From assembly GCF_001894945.1 (NCBI RefSeq), contig NZ_BCXE01000012.1, forward strand, positions 62,001 to 126,000: DNA of 64,000 bases, in the 5' to 3' direction. Below the pieces are notes generated by a model. The model worked only from the letters and a program-made list of their open reading frames with translations, did no database searches and was not told the DNA's origin. Each line of letters starts with the position of its first letter. Positions within the stretch are counted from its first letter, which is position 1. Source of the DNA: Rhodococcus ruber NBRC 15591. Lineage in GTDB: Bacteria > Actinomycetota > Actinomycetes > Mycobacteriales > Mycobacteriaceae. Of the stretch, positions 1 through 7,668 are shown piece after piece. A program made the translations under genes and the position numbers.

Positions 1-127
1 ATTCGCCGAGCGCGAACGACGCGGCTGCGTCCGTTCGGCGCGACGGTCGTCAGTAGGGAGGACACACGGTGACGAGGATCCATGGTGGATTCCCGGGCCG
101 GTGTCCCGATTTCGAGGAGAGACCGCC

Positions 128-592
128 ATGTCTGCCACCCGAGTCCAGCTCGCTCTCAACGTCGAGGACATCACCGCGGCGACCGAGTTCTACACCGCGT
201 TGTTCGGGGTGTCACCGCACAAACAGCGCCCCGGGTACGCCAACTTCGCGATCGAGGACCCGCCGCTGAAGCTGGTGCTGATCGAGAATCCCGGTGCGCG
301 CGAACGTCTGAACCACCTGGGGATCGAGACGGACGGCCCCGACGAGGTGTCCGGAGCGCTGGCTCGGTTCCGTGCTGCCGGACTGACCGCCACGATCGCC
401 GAGCAGGATCTGTGCTGCCATGCCGTGCAGGACAAGGTTTTCGTCGACGCGCCCGACGTGCCCAACGGATGGTGGGAGTACTACGCCGTGACCGACGACG
501 ATCCCGCCAACCCGGACGGGCTGACGGGTTCGGCGTGTGCGGTCGCCTGCGCGAGCGAGGACAGCCCGACAGCGGGGGCCTGCTGCGGCTGA
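128..592 (+). CDS. ArsI/CadI-family VOC protein (C-As lyase / cadmium-inducible)
   Basis: A 154-residue vicinal-oxygen-chelate (glyoxalase/dioxygenase fold) protein. It has the family opening VQLALNV at residues 6-12, the GYANFAIEDPPLKLVL stretch at 36-51, a vicinal cysteine pair at Cys96-Cys97 (LCCHAVQDKVFV), His63 and the WWEYY glutamate at about 117. In ArsI the Cys pair binds the trivalent arsenical and His/His/Glu hold Fe(II) for C-As bond cleavage. Here the first ligand position is Gln7, as I recall it in mycobacterial CadI, so a CadI-type role is equally possible. The tail is cysteine-rich (CAVAC near 137-141, CCG at the end). The start is set by an AGGAGA motif 7 nt before ATG 128; an in-frame upstream start at 101 has no such site. 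Family assignment is firm, the substrate is not. An ars operon, if present, would lie upstream of the window. Confidence 0.9.
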   Translation: MSATRVQLALNVEDITAATEFYTALFGVSPHKQRPGYANFAIEDPPLKLVLIENPGARERLNHLGIETDGPDEVSGALARFRAAGLTATIAEQDLCCHAVQDKVFVDAPDVPNGWWEYYAVTDDDPANPDGLTGSACAVACASEDSPTAGACCG

Positions 593-604
593 TCGGAACT
601 CGCC

Positions 605-634
605 CCGGTGTGCCGTCCGGCGACGGCACACCGG
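605..634. terminator. Bidirectional hairpin between convergent genes
   Basis: Perfect 13-bp stem (605-617 with 622-634, arm CCGGTGTGCCGTC) closed by a CGGC tetraloop, between the stop of the ArsI/CadI gene and the stop of the convergent sigma factor gene. There is no U-tract, as is common in actinobacteria. Confidence 0.75.
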
Positions 635-662
635 CGCGCACCGCAGGATCAGCACCCCTGGA

Positions 663-1298
663 TCAGCGGGGGTCGCCGGCGCAGCGGCAGTCGGTCGGGG
701 TGGTGTAGTCCACGGGCATCCCGTGCGCATCGAGGGTCAGCGCGCAGCACCGTCCGAGCAGTTCGGCCAGCTTCCGCCGGCCCCGCTGGACCCGGGACTT
801 CATTCCCGACAGCGACACCCCTTCGACGGCGGCGGCGCGGGCCTGCGTCAGACCTTCCAGGTCGGTCAGCTCGACGGCTCGGCGCTGCTCGGGGGAGAGC
901 CCGTCGAGCAGCGGGCGCAGGCAGGCGGCCAGCTCCCGCTGGGCGGTCGCCGCGTCGTCCCCGTCCGGTCCGGCCGGGTCGGGCGCGTCGCCGGTGAGCG
1001 GTGCGAGCCGGTCCCGATCCCGGGCGGCCCGTCGGTAGTCGTCGATGATCGCGCTGCGGGCGATCCGGTACACCCACCGGATCAGGTGCTCGCGGTCCTC
1101 GACCCGGCCGAGGTTCCTGTGGACGCGCAGCAGGATTTCGCCGAGCACGTCGTCGGCGCGGTCCGGATCGGCGATCCGCCGCTGCACGAAGACGCGGAGC
1201 TGCGCTCCGAACTCGCGCCAGACGGCTTCGGTGGTCAGGGCGTCCGCGTCCGTCGCGGACCTGGTGGATGCCGTGGTCAGGGTGGATGCCGTGGTCAT
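663..1298 (-). CDS. ECF RNA polymerase sigma factor, SigZ-like, with C-terminal Cys motif
   Basis: A 211-residue group 4 sigma factor. Region 2 lies at about residues 28-92 (DRADDVLGEILLRVHRNL, then the WVYRIARSAIIDDYRR recognition helix). Region 4 lies at about 128-180 (LSPEQRRAVELTDLEGLTQ, then a helix-turn-helix with SGMKSRVQRGRRKL). The extra C-terminal tail has Cys184-Cys185, then DYTTP at about 197-201, then Cys204 and Cys206. This cysteine arrangement is what I associate with SigZ-type ECF factors. Start: ATG 1298 with CGGAGGACC upstream; the reading frame stays open to 1499 but that part is Arg-rich and lacks a ribosome site. It is divergent from a methyltransferase gene and has no anti-sigma gene beside it, so the cysteines may sense metal, thiol or oxidant directly (inference). 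Confidence 0.85.
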   Translation of the reverse strand: MTTASTLTTASTRSATDADALTTEAVWREFGAQLRVFVQRRIADPDRADDVLGEILLRVHRNLGRVEDREHLIRWVYRIARSAIIDDYRRAARDRDRLAPLTGDAPDPAGPDGDDAATAQRELAACLRPLLDGLSPEQRRAVELTDLEGLTQARAAAVEGVSLSGMKSRVQRGRRKLAELLGRCCALTLDAHGMPVDYTTPTDCRCAGDPR

Positions 1299-1365
1299 GG
1301 TGTGGTCCTCCGGGAAGGGGCGCTGTACGGGCGGTGTCCCTCCACAGACGACGGTACCGGGGAAA

Positions 1366-1413
1366 GGACGCAATCCCACGTCGGTGCCTGCACGCTCCGC
1401 CGGGATTGCGTCC
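1366..1413. promoter_or_regulatory. 12-bp perfect inverted repeat in divergent promoter region
   Basis: Arms GGACGCAATCCC (1366-1377) and GGGATTGCGTCC (1402-1413) are exact reverse complements with a 24-nt spacer, midway between the divergent starts at 1298 and 1489. It could be a dyad operator controlling both genes, or a leader hairpin. Confidence 0.5.
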
Positions 1414-1488
1414 CTGCGGCGGCGGCGACGTCTGTCTCGGTGCCAGTGCGGGACACACGATCCCGCAGCATCGGACGAAGGAGTGATC

Positions 1489-2337
1489 ATGACCGGCATC
1501 GTGGAACGTGACGGCGACCGGGCGCTGAAGGCCAGGCACCGGGCGTTGTGGGCGGCCGGGAACTATCCGGCGGTCGCGGCCGACCTGATCCCGACGTTCG
1601 GGCCGACGCTCGTCGCCGCGGCCGGGGTGGTGGCGGGCCTGCGGGTCCTCGACGTGGGCGCCGGATCCGGCAACGCTGCCATCCCGGCCATCCCGGCCGC
1701 CGAACGGGGCGCGATCGTCACCGCCGCCGATCTGACGCCGGAGTTGTTCGTCGCGGGCCGCAGCGCCGCGACGGAGCGGGGCGTGGACCTCGAGTGGGTG
1801 GAGGTGGACGCCGAGGCCCTGCCGTTCCCCGACGCCGGCTTCGACGTCGTGCTCTCCAGCGTGGGCGCGATGTTCGCACCACACCACCGGGCCGTCGCCG
1901 ACGAACTGCTGCGGGTGTGCCGGCCGGGTGGGACGATCGGGATGATCAACTGGACACCGGAGGGCTTCATCGGTCAGCTGTTCCGGCTCATGGCCCCGTA
2001 TGCGCCGCCGCCCCCGCCCGGCGCGTCGCCGCCCCCGATATGGGGCGACGAGCGGCACGTCCGGGAGTTGTTCGGCGATCGGATCAGCGACCTGAGCATG
2101 GATCGCCGAAGCGTGGTGATGGACCCCAGCCCGGAGCCGATCGAGTTCCGCGAGTACTGGAAGCGCAACTACGGTCCGGTGATCGCGGTGTACCGGTTCA
2201 ACGCCGCCGACCCGGACCGGACCGCGGAGCTCGACCGGAGCTTTCTGCAGTTCCTCACGGACTGGAATCGAGCCGGAGAGCCCGGCCGGACCGCGTACGA
2301 CGCCGAGTACCTGCTGCTCACCGCCCGCAAGAGGTAG
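1489..2337 (+). CDS. Class I SAM-dependent methyltransferase
   Basis: A 282-residue Rossmann-fold methyltransferase. Motif I, the SAM-binding VLDVGAGSGNAA, is at residues 53-64. The acidic motif II region TAADLTPELF follows, motif III-like ALPFPDAGFDVVLSSVGAMF lies near 120-140, and LLRVCRPGGTIGMINW is a typical post-motif strand. A proline-rich insertion (YAPPPPPGASPPP) sits in the substrate-side half. It resembles UbiE/Methyltransf_11-type small-molecule methyltransferases; the cysteines expected of the arsenite methyltransferase ArsM are absent, so proximity to the ArsI/CadI gene does not make it ArsM. Start: ATG 1489 with GAAGGAG 5-6 nt upstream. It shares a divergent promoter region with the sigma factor gene and may be its target. 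Substrate unknown. Confidence 0.85.
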   Translation: MTGIVERDGDRALKARHRALWAAGNYPAVAADLIPTFGPTLVAAAGVVAGLRVLDVGAGSGNAAIPAIPAAERGAIVTAADLTPELFVAGRSAATERGVDLEWVEVDAEALPFPDAGFDVVLSSVGAMFAPHHRAVADELLRVCRPGGTIGMINWTPEGFIGQLFRLMAPYAPPPPPGASPPPIWGDERHVRELFGDRISDLSMDRRSVVMDPSPEPIEFREYWKRNYGPVIAVYRFNAADPDRTAELDRSFLQFLTDWNRAGEPGRTAYDAEYLLLTARKR

Positions 2338-2364
2338 CCGCCCGATCGGTGCGGGCGTTCACCG

Positions 2365-2439
2365 CCGCGGCGCGGCGATCGGCTGCCGGCCGCGGCGCGG
2401 CGATCGGGTGCGGGCCGCGGCGCGGCGATCGGGTGCGGG
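2365..2439. repeat. 3 x 25-bp tandem repeat
   Basis: Three adjacent 25-bp units (2365-2389, 2390-2414, 2415-2439), each beginning CCGCGGCGCGGCGATCGG. The last two are identical; the first differs at two positions near its end. Lies just after the methyltransferase stop codon. Confidence 0.9.
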
Positions 2440-2472
2440 CGCTGCAGCGCTGCCGAAGGGGAAGAATGCGAG

Positions 2473-2507
2473 GCCCCGCCGGCTTCGCGCGTCGTCGCCG
2501 GCGGGGC
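2473..2507. terminator. Bidirectional hairpin between convergent genes
   Basis: Perfect 11-bp stem GCCCCGCCGGC (2473-2483) / GCCGGCGGGGC (2497-2507) with a 13-nt loop, between the methyltransferase and the convergent MBL-fold gene. Confidence 0.7.
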
Positions 2508-2649
2508 AGGGCCACTGTGCAGGGGGGTCGTGGCCGGATCCGAGCGTAGGCGGCCTGCGAGCGGATGTGAAGGAGAACGGCCCGGTCGGGCAGGGTAGAA
2601 GGTCCCGAACCAGGCGATTCGGGCGCCTCGACGGGGGTGCGGACCCGAC

Positions 2650-4254
2650 TCAGCGGCGCTTCCGCGTGCCGTGCGAGGGGTGGACATCCGCGTAGCTGTC
2701 GAGGATCTCGCGGATCTCGGCGACGGCCTTCCGGCGCGACTCCGCATCCGGGATGCGTCCGAGCTGCTGCTTGAGGCTCACCGCCAGTTCGGCGTAGTCG
2801 TTCTGCCAATCGCGCCCGCTCAGGCGCGCGACGTCCGCGCGAGCGGGTTGAATCCGCGACGCGGGGGCACCGGACGCCACCTGGTAGCTCTCGCCGATCT
2901 CCGGGGTGACAATCGACAGCGAAGGGTCGAGCTCGTGCACCAGTTCGGCCAGCGCCGCCACGGCCTCCGGCTCGCCGTGGGTGAGGAACAGGCTGCCTGC
3001 CACGGGACCGCGTACCGTGATCCAGTCCAGGAGTTCGGCCTGATCCGCGTGTGCGGAATAGCTGTCGATCCGCCGGATCTGCGCCCGCACATCGATGTCC
3101 TGACCGGAGATGCGGACACGCTTCGCACCGTCGAGAATCACGCGGCCGAGCGAACCCTGCGCCTGGAAGCCGACGAACAGAATCGTCGAATCCCGACGGT
3201 GCAGATTGTGCTTCAGGTGGTGACGGATGCGCCCCGCCTCGCACATTCCCGAGGCCGCGATGATGATCGCTCCCGAGACGTCGTTGATCCGCTTGGACGT
3301 GGAGGCGTCGTCGACGTAGTGGATCGCCGGATGGCGGAAGATGTTCTTCCCCTCGAGATCCTCGAGTTCGCCCGCGTGCGCGGCGAACACCGCGGTCGCC
3401 CGGTTGGCGAGCGGTGAGTCGACGAACACCGGCACCGCGGGGATGCGGTTCTCGTCGACGAGGTGTGCGATGTCGAGCAGCAGTTCCTGCGTCCGTTCCA
3501 GCGCGAAGGCGGGGACGACGAGGTTGCCGCCGTGCCCGACCGCACGGTCGATCTCCTCTTCGAGCAGGTCACGCCGTTGCTCGATCGTCATCCGCACGCG
3601 GGTCCGGTTTCCGTAGGTGGATTCGCAGACGAGATGGTCCGGCCCCGAGGGGCCGGTCGGGTCGGGGTGGAACGCCTTCTGGGCGGGACCGAGGTCGCCG
3701 GAGAAGAGCAGGCGCACACCCTCCGCGTCGATCTCCGCCGACGCGGCCCCCAGTATGTGCCCCGCGTTCCACAGCCGTGCGCGAAAACCTGCAGCGGGCT
3801 CGAACCACTCTCCGAGCGCCACCGGACGGGCCTGCCCCCAGGCGGCGAGGGCGTCTGCCTCCGTGTAGAGCGGGGTGAACCTCCTTCCGCGCGTGCGGTC
3901 GCGTCGCCGATTCCGCCGCTCGGCCTCGAACTCCTGGATGCGCCCGGCGTCGGCGAGCATGAATTCCAGCAGGTCGGTGGTCGGGCCGGTGCAGAAGATC
4001 GGCCCCTCGAAACCCTGGGCCACCAGCTTGGGCAGCAGACCGCAATGATCGATGTGGGCATGGGTGAGGACGACGGCGTCGATCTCGTCCGGTGCGAACG
4101 CGAAGTCACCGTAGTTCAGCTCTTCGAGAGTGCGTGAGCCCTGGAACAGGCCGCAGTCCACCAGAATCCGCGTCGAGTCCAGCGCGATCTCCGTGCACGA
4201 GCCGGTGACCGTCTGCGCGGCGCCGTGGAAGACGAGAGTCGGGTCGTGCGCCAC
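2650..4254 (-). CDS. Metallo-beta-lactamase/beta-CASP fold RNA-processing hydrolase
   Basis: A 534-residue protein of the CPSF-73/TTHA0252-like beta-CASP family. The zinc-binding motif HAHIDH is at residues 65-70. Later come a second His in WNAGHILGAAS, the metal-bridging Asp in LLFSGDLG, the STYGNR element, and the beta-CASP motifs around SGMCEAGRIRHHL and YSAHADQ with a final LTHGEPEA histidine. These are the catalytic residues expected for an active RNA endo/5'-exonuclease, and the length is normal for full-length family members. The C-terminus is basic and helical (ends HGTRKRR). It is monocistronic and convergent with the methyltransferase gene. RNA substrates cannot be told from sequence; some bacterial relatives are described only as exonucleases of the MBL superfamily. 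Confidence 0.88.
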   Translation of the reverse strand: MAHDPTLVFHGAAQTVTGSCTEIALDSTRILVDCGLFQGSRTLEELNYGDFAFAPDEIDAVVLTHAHIDHCGLLPKLVAQGFEGPIFCTGPTTDLLEFMLADAGRIQEFEAERRNRRRDRTRGRRFTPLYTEADALAAWGQARPVALGEWFEPAAGFRARLWNAGHILGAASAEIDAEGVRLLFSGDLGPAQKAFHPDPTGPSGPDHLVCESTYGNRTRVRMTIEQRRDLLEEEIDRAVGHGGNLVVPAFALERTQELLLDIAHLVDENRIPAVPVFVDSPLANRATAVFAAHAGELEDLEGKNIFRHPAIHYVDDASTSKRINDVSGAIIIAASGMCEAGRIRHHLKHNLHRRDSTILFVGFQAQGSLGRVILDGAKRVRISGQDIDVRAQIRRIDSYSAHADQAELLDWITVRGPVAGSLFLTHGEPEAVAALAELVHELDPSLSIVTPEIGESYQVASGAPASRIQPARADVARLSGRDWQNDYAELAVSLKQQLGRIPDAESRRKAVAEIREILDSYADVHPSHGTRKRR

Positions 4255-4530
4255 ACGCAGCTCCTACGACATGGAATCGCGGTCGAAATTGCGGGTACCA
4301 CAGTCAAGCTATCCGAACCTCGGGTCGGTCGGACCCCGCTCGGGCATGTCGCGTATTCGAATGCGCCGACGGGCCCGCACCCGCCGGCCGTGGATATCAC
4401 CCCGGGTCTCACCCTCGCCTGCTGTCACACGCGCCGGCGCCTGCCCGATGGACATCGTGGTGGCGTCGAGCACCCCGACGTTCGGCGCCACCTCGGACCG
4501 GCGCCCGGCCCGGACGGGCCGGGCGCCGCG

Positions 4531-4734
4531 TCAGTCCCGCAGCTCCGCGCACACGGTGCGCGGCTGCTCGGCGCGGGCCGCACCGTGCGGGCGCCGTCGT
4601 GGTCCCTTCGGCTGCATCGGACCGGGCCGCGGGGACCGATGCTCGGCTCTGAGGGCGATCGCTGCCCCGACGATCGTGGCCACCACCGCAGCGACGGCGA
4701 CCCACGCGACGAGCAGCGAGGCGATCACGTTCAT
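4531..4734 (-). CDS. Small single-span membrane protein, 67 aa
   Basis: Predicted peptide begins MNVIASLLVAWVAVAAVVAT and continues into IVGAAIALRAEHRS, so residues 3-28 form one clean transmembrane helix. A basic, proline-rich cytoplasmic tail follows (PKGPRRRPHG). Third positions are G/C-rich and a hydrophobic helix is unlikely by chance in DNA of this composition, which supports translation. No convincing ribosome site precedes ATG 4734. The family is not recognised. It lies alone on the minus strand between the MBL-fold gene and the divergent alcohol dehydrogenase; 4255-4530 around it shows nothing else I can name. Confidence 0.45.
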   Translation of the reverse strand: MNVIASLLVAWVAVAAVVATIVGAAIALRAEHRSPRPGPMQPKGPRRRPHGAARAEQPRTVCAELRD

Positions 4735-4948
4735 GCCGTCTACACCGCCGCTGCCCGGGGAAGGGTTACGCGGTTTTCGATCTTCACCCTGGGATTCACC
4801 CTGGTCGACGTCCCGTTCGCGTGATCGGTCCGGTTTCACCGTGCCGGCGCCGCCGGCCCGGCGGGTGCGGCGGGGGTGCGGTCCGGCTTGCGGCCGGGCC
4901 GACCGCCGGCGATAGAACCTGTTCCAATTTCGCCGTCTTGTGGCTATG

Positions 4949-4975
4949 GTCACATGCGTACACACGCACTGTGAC
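4949..4975. promoter_or_regulatory. Imperfect palindrome before the alcohol dehydrogenase ribosome site
   Basis: GTCACATGCGT (4949-4959) faces ACGCACTGTGAC (4964-4975) across ACAC. The outer 6-bp GTCACA/TGTGAC and inner 5-bp TGCGT/ACGCA segments match exactly, with one extra C. It abuts the GGAGG at 4976 onward, so it could be a repressor operator or an mRNA hairpin next to the ribosome site. Confidence 0.5.
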
Positions 4976-4983
4976 GGAGGGCG

Positions 4984-6117
4984 ATGCAGATGAAGACCAA
5001 GGGCGCGATCCTGTGGGGTCTCAACGAGCCGTGGTCGGTGGAGGAAATCGAGATCGGTGACCCGGTCGCGGGCGAGGTGCAGATCCGCATGGAGGCGGCG
5101 GGGATGTGCCACTCGGACCACCACATCGTCACGGGAGCGACGCCCATGCCGTCCTTCCCGGTGATGGGCGGCCACGAGGGGTCCGGCGTCATCACGAAGG
5201 TCGGCGACGGCGTCGTCGGCCTGGAGGTCGGCGATCACGTCGTCCTGTCCTTCATTCCGGCATGCGGTCGCTGCCCGTCGTGCGCCACCGGTCACTCGAA
5301 CCTGTGCGATCTCGGCGCGGGCCTGCTCAGCGGGATGGCGATCTCCGACGGCACCTACCGGATCCAGGCGCGCGGACAGCACGTGATCCCGATGTGCCTG
5401 CTCGGCACCTTCTCGCCGTACATGACGGTCAACCAGACACAGGTCGTCAAGATCGACAAGGACGTCCCGTTCGAGCTGGCCGCCCTCGTCGGCTGCGGCG
5501 TGCCCACCGGCTGGGGCTCGGCCACCCACGTCGCCGACGTCAAGCCCGGGGAGGCTGTCGCCGTGATCGGCGTGGGGGGCGTGGGGATGAGCGCCCTGCA
5601 GGGCGCCGTCGCGTCCGGAGCGCGACAGATCTTCGCGATCGACCCCGTGCCGTGGAAGCGGGAGCAGGCCCTGAAGTTCGGCGCGACGCACGCCTACCCG
5701 TCGATGGCCGAGGCGCTCATGCCGATCATGGAGACCACGTGGGGACGCATGGCGGACAAGACGATCATCACCGTGGGCGAGATGCGCGGCGAGTACGTCG
5801 AGGAGGCCTTGCAGCTGACCGCGAAGAACGGCCGCTGCGTGGTCACCGCGATGGGGCACATGACGGACATGGACGTGAAGCTGAACGCGTTCCTGTTCGC
5901 GATGCTGCAGAAGGATCTGCAGGGCAACATCTTCGGCGGCTGCAATGCGCGGGTCGACATTCCGAACCTGCTCGCGATGTACAAGGCCGGACAGCTCAAC
6001 CTCGCGGACATGGTCACCCGCACGTATACCCTCGAGCAGGTCAACGACGGCTACCAGGACATGCTCGACGGGAAGAACATCCGCGGCGTCATCCGGTACA
6101 CCGACGCCGATCGGTGA
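4984..6117 (+). CDS. NDMA-dependent nicotinoprotein alcohol dehydrogenase
   Basis: A 377-residue zinc-type medium-chain dehydrogenase. Catalytic zinc ligands are Cys42 and His64-Glu65 (GGHEGSG). The structural-zinc loop has Cys94, Cys97, Cys100 and Cys108 (PACGRCPSCATGHSNLC). The nucleotide fold shows AVIGVGGVGMSALQG near 195-210. Overall it matches the rhodococcal/mycobacterial nicotinoprotein family, in which NAD(H) stays bound and electrons leave via an external carrier (NDMA in vitro, mycofactocin in vivo according to work on the family). Start: ATG 4984 behind GGAGG with about 5-nt spacing; an alternative ATG lies two codons on. A near-palindrome sits immediately upstream. No mycofactocin genes are in the window. 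Physiological alcohol unknown. Confidence 0.92.
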   Translation: MQMKTKGAILWGLNEPWSVEEIEIGDPVAGEVQIRMEAAGMCHSDHHIVTGATPMPSFPVMGGHEGSGVITKVGDGVVGLEVGDHVVLSFIPACGRCPSCATGHSNLCDLGAGLLSGMAISDGTYRIQARGQHVIPMCLLGTFSPYMTVNQTQVVKIDKDVPFELAALVGCGVPTGWGSATHVADVKPGEAVAVIGVGGVGMSALQGAVASGARQIFAIDPVPWKREQALKFGATHAYPSMAEALMPIMETTWGRMADKTIITVGEMRGEYVEEALQLTAKNGRCVVTAMGHMTDMDVKLNAFLFAMLQKDLQGNIFGGCNARVDIPNLLAMYKAGQLNLADMVTRTYTLEQVNDGYQDMLDGKNIRGVIRYTDADR

Positions 6118-6142
6118 TTCCGCGGCCACCGGTGCCGTCTTC

Positions 6143-6148
6143 TAGGCT
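6143..6148 (+). promoter_or_regulatory. -10 hexamer TAGGCT, leaderless start of serine hydrolase gene
   Basis: TAGGCT ends 6 nt before GTG 6155, the spacing expected if transcription begins at the start codon. No ribosome-binding motif is present. Confidence 0.5.
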
Positions 6149-6154
6149 GGGTAC

Positions 6155-6985
6155 GTGAACAGCCTCGACGCGATCTCCGACTGGCCTGTCGACCACGCCG
6201 CCGCCGCGGTTCTCACCCGCGCCGGCGGCGTCGTCGCAGAGCGCGGCGACCAGTTGCGGCTCTACCGTCTCGCATCGGTCACCAAGCCGCTCGTCGCCTA
6301 CGCGGTCCTCGTCGCTGTGGAGGAGGGCGCGCTCGAACTCGATCAGCCCGCCGGTCCGCCGGGGTCGACCGTCCGCCATCTGCTGGCGCACGCCTCGGGA
6401 CTGGCCTTCGACGAACGCGTGTCGCAGGCGGAGCCCGGCCGCAAGCGGATCTACTCGAGCGCGGGCTTCGAAATTCTCGCGGAGCTCGTCGAGGGCGAGA
6501 CCGGCATCCCGTTCCCCGAATACCTCACCCAGGCCGTCTTCGAGCCGCTCGGCATGCGGGAGTCGTCGCTGCCGGGACCTGCCGGGCACGGTGGGCAGTC
6601 GTCGCTCACCGACCTGACGCACTTCGCCGCGGAACTGCTCGCGCCCCGTCTGGTGTCGACCCAGACGCTTGCGGAGGCCACCCGGGTGCAGTTCCCCGGA
6701 CTCGACGGGATCGTGCCCGGGTACGGGATGCACAAGCCCAACGACTGGGGGCTCGGTGTCGAGATCCGCGGCCGGAAGGACCCGCACTGGACCGGTGCGG
6801 CCAATTCACCCGAAACGTACGGGCACTTCGGTCAGTCCGGTACATTCCTGTGGGTCGATCCCCGCGCGGGGATCGCGTGTGTCGTGCTGACGGACAGGGC
6901 ATTCGGCGAGTGGGCGAAACCACTGTGGCCCGCCCTCGCGGACGACGTCCTCACCGAATTCTCAAATTCCTCATCCGTTCCCTAG
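6155..6985 (+). CDS. Beta-lactamase-related serine hydrolase
   Basis: A 276-residue penicillin-binding-protein/class C beta-lactamase-like hydrolase. The SxxK nucleophile motif is S41-V-T-K44, the Tyr motif is Y100-S-S102 (YxN in the classical enzymes), and the third motif is H224-F-G226 (HFGQSG), as in the esterase/peptidase branch. There is no signal peptide, so it is probably cytoplasmic; an esterase or D-amino-peptidase role is likelier than antibiotic resistance. It is shorter than typical AmpC-like proteins (about 350-400 aa) and has no C-terminal extension. The GTG start at 6155 has no ribosome site but a -10-like TAGGCT 6 nt upstream suggests a leaderless mRNA. It follows the alcohol dehydrogenase by 37 bp. 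Confidence 0.85.
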   Translation: MNSLDAISDWPVDHAAAAVLTRAGGVVAERGDQLRLYRLASVTKPLVAYAVLVAVEEGALELDQPAGPPGSTVRHLLAHASGLAFDERVSQAEPGRKRIYSSAGFEILAELVEGETGIPFPEYLTQAVFEPLGMRESSLPGPAGHGGQSSLTDLTHFAAELLAPRLVSTQTLAEATRVQFPGLDGIVPGYGMHKPNDWGLGVEIRGRKDPHWTGAANSPETYGHFGQSGTFLWVDPRAGIACVVLTDRAFGEWAKPLWPALADDVLTEFSNSSSVP

Positions 6986-7088
6986 CGAAACAGGAGTAAC
7001 ACGGGCAGACTGTCCTCTGTCGCCATGCGCGACCGCTTCGATGTCAGGCCGTTGGGGAAGACGTCCCTCGTCGAAGTGGAGGTGTGTA

Positions 7089-7598
7089 GTGCGTGCGTCG
7101 AACCAGTTCGCGGATGCGACGACCGGGGTGGTCTACATCCACTCGTCGCCTGCTGCGGTCTGCCCGCATATCGAATGGGCACTGGCCGCCACCCTCGATT
7201 GCCGTCCGGATCTCACCTGGATCGGTCAACCGGTCGACGTCGGACAACTGCGCACCACTGTGAACTGGGCGGGTCCGGTGGGGACCGCCGCACGCCTCGT
7301 CGACGCCCTCCGGGTGTGGCCGATGATCCGCTTCGAGATCACCGAGGACCCCAGCGACGGCGTCGACGGCGAGCGCTACAGTCACGTGCCCGGACTGGGA
7401 CTGTGGCGGGGCAACACGAGCGCGAACGGCGACGTCGTGGTCGGCGAGATGCGGCTGCGGTCACTGCTCGCCGGTGGCAGCAACATCGTCGAGGAGCTGA
7501 ACCGGGTGTTGGGCACGGCCTGGGACGAGGCCCTCGAGCCCTACCGCAGCGGCGGCGAGGGCGCCGAGGTGACCTGGCTGCGCCGGAACGTGGGATAG
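7089..7598 (+). CDS. DUF3145 family protein
   Basis: A 169-residue protein beginning (V)RASNQFADATTGVVYIHS and containing SPAAVCPHIEWAL, the WAGPVGTAARLVDALR segment, VPGLGLWRGNTSANGDVVVGEM and a conserved ending EALEPYRSGGEGAEVTWL. This matches the actinobacterial DUF3145 family almost end to end. The GTG start at 7089 is chosen because GGAGG (7078-7082) precedes it by 6 nt and because the family begins here. Function unknown; from memory the family is frequently found beside fatty-acid synthesis genes, and here it is convergent with accD6. Confidence 0.88.
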   Translation: MRASNQFADATTGVVYIHSSPAAVCPHIEWALAATLDCRPDLTWIGQPVDVGQLRTTVNWAGPVGTAARLVDALRVWPMIRFEITEDPSDGVDGERYSHVPGLGLWRGNTSANGDVVVGEMRLRSLLAGGSNIVEELNRVLGTAWDEALEPYRSGGEGAEVTWLRRNVG

Positions 7599-7613
7599 GC
7601 CGCTACGCGGCCC

Positions 7614-7653
7614 GTGCGTCTTTTGGGCTGCTGGGGCAACCCAAAAGACGCAC
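7614..7653. terminator. Bidirectional hairpin (repeat-family member A)
   Basis: Perfect 14-bp stem GTGCGTCTTTTGGG (7614-7627) / CCCAAAAGACGCAC (7640-7653), 12-nt loop, between convergent DUF3145 and accD6. Its sequence is closely related to the hairpin at 30549-30592, including a CCGGCGGCG flank after the right arm. Confidence 0.85.
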
Positions 7654-7668
7654 CGGCGGCGCAGCCGC

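Larger units (their letters stand above)
2338..2649. other. Intergenic region between convergent genes
   Basis: Holds a 3x25-bp tandem repeat and a strong hairpin (both listed separately). I see no credible coding frame in the remaining sequence, 2510-2649. Confidence 0.7.

Noticed and set aside
1-56. Possible end of an upstream gene (frame ending TAG at 54-56)
   Set aside because: Only 17 codons are inside the window, too few to identify or support.
69-269. GTG frame of 66 codons with a GGGAGG site upstream, overlapping the ArsI/CadI start
   Set aside because: Overlaps a gene with better family evidence in another frame; Ser/Arg/Pro-rich with no recognisable fold.
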